From the NCBI GenBank assembly GCA_002718995.2, contig PBGL02000027.1:36095-80404 (forward strand): a DNA stretch of 44,310 nucleotides, given 5' to 3'. Shown here one piece after another: positions 43,397-44,310 of the stretch (positions within the stretch are counted from its first letter, which is position 1; every line of letters starts with the position of its first letter). The stretch comes from Methanobacteriota archaeon. Its GTDB lineage: Archaea; Thermoplasmatota; Poseidoniia; Poseidoniales; Thalassarchaeaceae. A model generated the notes under the pieces. The model made no database searches. It had not been told where the DNA came from and worked only from the letters and a program-made list of their open reading frames with translations. The translations under genes were made by a program, and so were the position numbers.

Positions 43397-43656
43397 TCAG
43401 TCACTGCGGCCAATTTTCAGGCCAAAAAGTAGGTCTAGTACCCCGGTTACTTCATATACCGAATGTAGGTCGCCGGGATGCTTTGTGTGCTCCTTGGTAC
43501 ATCGCGTACCAGGGTAAGAGGTTGAGGCCGCTCCGCCCCGCGGGGAGACGGAATGGCCAGAGAAACCTGAATTGATATGCCTGGAATACCAGAGGAATCA
43601 ATTCTCCACTATCTGATAGTGGGGAGGCGATTAAAACTCATACAGGTGGGTATGTG
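43397..43656 (+). other. Non-coding 23S leader with several strong stem-loops
   Basis: No ORF is found. In order it contains a weak GGCC-loop-GGCC at 43408-43423; a TATA-like CATATA at 43453-43458; a 9-bp hairpin CCTTGGTAC/GTACCAGGG at 43492-43514 (loop ATCGC); a nested GC-rich fold at about 43519-43571 (AGGTT with AACCT outside, CCCCG/CGGGG inside); and a 10-bp hairpin TCTCCACTAT/ATAGTGGGGA at 43603-43625 extended by AATC/GATT. This is consistent with a pre-rRNA leader and processing stem. The signal-recognition-particle RNA core, tRNA T-loop and 5S motifs were looked for and not found. Confidence 0.6.
43450..43459 (+). promoter_or_regulatory. Candidate TATA box for the 23S rRNA transcript
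   Basis: CTTCATATACC lies about 200 bases before the mature 23S start. Transcription from about 43480 would include all the leader stem-loops. No better A/T-rich box lies between the repeat-protein stop and the rRNA. Confidence 0.35.
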
Positions 43657-44310
43657 GAATCACAAGATGCTACAACCCGACTGGGGGATGGCTCGGCTCG
43701 AGAGCCGAAGAAGGTCGTGACAAGCTGCGATAAGTCGCGGGGAGAGGCATGAATCTCATGGATCCGCGAATTACCGAATTGGACCTCCTGGCACTCAGTG
43801 CCATTCCTCTTTATTGTAGGAAAGGGAACCCCCCGAACTGAAGCATCTCAGTAGGGGGAGGAATAGAAATCAAGAGAGATTCCGTTAGTAGTGGCGAATG
43901 AAAACGGAATAGGACAAACCGAATCCCCTTGGGAAACCTTGGGGAGATGTGGGGTAAGGATCGTCTGTAGCCTAATTCTAGGAAGTGGAAGTCGTCCTGG
44001 GACGGCGCACCAAAGAGGGTGAAAGTCCCGTACACGTACTAGATATGGCCAAGTGACGACACCAGAGTAGCGTGCGTTGGATATCGCGCGTGAATGTGGG
44101 AGGCAGATACTTCCAATCCTAAATACTACTCGAGACCGATAGTTGACAAGTAGCGTGAGCGAAAGCTGAAAAGTATCCTTAGCGGGATGTGAAAAGACCC
44201 TGAAACCAGTCGGGAACAAGCTGAATAGGCGTGAAAGCGAAGATATGAGCAGCGTCTATTCGTGCGTTTCGAAAAATGCCCCTGGGAGTTCTGATCATTG
44301 GCGAGGTTAA
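43657..44310 (+). rRNA. rrl: 23S ribosomal RNA, 5' part (cut by window end)
   Basis: About the first 650 bases of 23S rRNA. Landmarks in order are GGGGGATGGCTCGGC near 43682, GCTGCGATAAGTCGCGG near 43723, TAGTGGCGAATGAAAACGGA near 43888, CAAGTAGCGTGAGCGAAAG near 44147, and GGGATGTGAAAAGACCCTG near 44183. All are universally conserved domain I-II segments. The mature 5' end is estimated by alignment with the start of other 23S genes and may be off by about 10 bases. No 16S gene or tRNA precedes it; the upstream neighbour is a protein gene. An unlinked 23S is known in Thermoplasma and its relatives. ORFs inside this region are artefacts. Confidence 0.96.

Noticed and set aside
42604-43413. A 269-residue minus-strand ORF
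   Set aside because: It is antisense to the well-supported antiporter and zinc-ribbon genes and has no recognisable motif; it arises from stop-poor antisense frames.
43408-43570. SRP RNA, RNase P RNA or 5S rRNA upstream of 23S
   Set aside because: The SRP helix 8 core, RNase P conserved regions and 5S signature were looked for and not found, so the region was called a leader.
43811-44219. Minus-strand ORFs of 74 and 123 residues
   Set aside because: They lie inside the conserved 23S rRNA gene; such frames are a common false call.

Overview
The window reads as a piece of an uncultivated euryarchaeal chromosome, most likely marine Thermoplasmatota (Marine Group II, Ca. Poseidoniales) or a close relative. 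The evidence is archaeal information-processing genes (archaeosine synthase ArcS, archaeal S15, UPF0201, RNase P subunit Rnp4, archaeal-type GluRS and PheT, type II GAPDH), a 23S rRNA gene not preceded by 16S, tightly packed genes, and very large secreted proteins with C-terminal membrane anchors. The lineage is inferred from content; no database search was possible.

Layout. 1-390: end of an S8 protease. 478-4767: anchored beta-helix surface protein. 4803-8155: a winged-helix/NTPase/TPR regulator convergent with a WalJ-like metallo-hydrolase. 8346-14595: a 1914-residue calcium-binding-repeat protein containing a probable seven-bladed propeller, then an overlapping small ORF. 14592-18530: a small membrane protein, a pyroglutamyl-peptidase/Nudix fusion, UPF0201, a membrane zinc-ribbon protein and DnaJ. 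18535-20688: membrane-anchored secreted protein. 20751-23992: arcS, rpsO (S15) and a gene that looks like a degenerate RecJ/Cdc45 relative. 23976-30623 (minus): an envelope zinc-ribbon protein, gltX, rnhB and another envelope protein. 30713-34253: a tiny charged protein, then pheT and a GXGXG/degenerate FMN-domain protein (minus). 34368-40273: gap, then a 1592-residue subtilisin-like surface protease. 40305-43396: adk, rnp4, a CRM-domain RNA-binding protein, a NhaD/ArsB-type antiporter and a zinc-ribbon protein with a 16-residue repeat. 43397-44310: structured leader and the 5' part of 23S rRNA.

Two gene sets are interleaved. One is housekeeping for translation and RNA (tRNA modification, aminoacylation, RNase P, RNase HII, ribosomal protein, rRNA). 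The other is a cell-surface set (two S8 proteases and five further large exported proteins) suited to degrading or binding extracellular polymer. No CRISPR array, insertion sequence, tRNA gene or defence island was seen. The most unusual items are the peptidase/Nudix fusion, the GXGXG protein with a decayed FMN domain, the rnp4 gene with no ATG/GTG/TTG start, the exact 16-residue repeat, the propeller inside the calcium-repeat protein, and hairpins that end at start codons.
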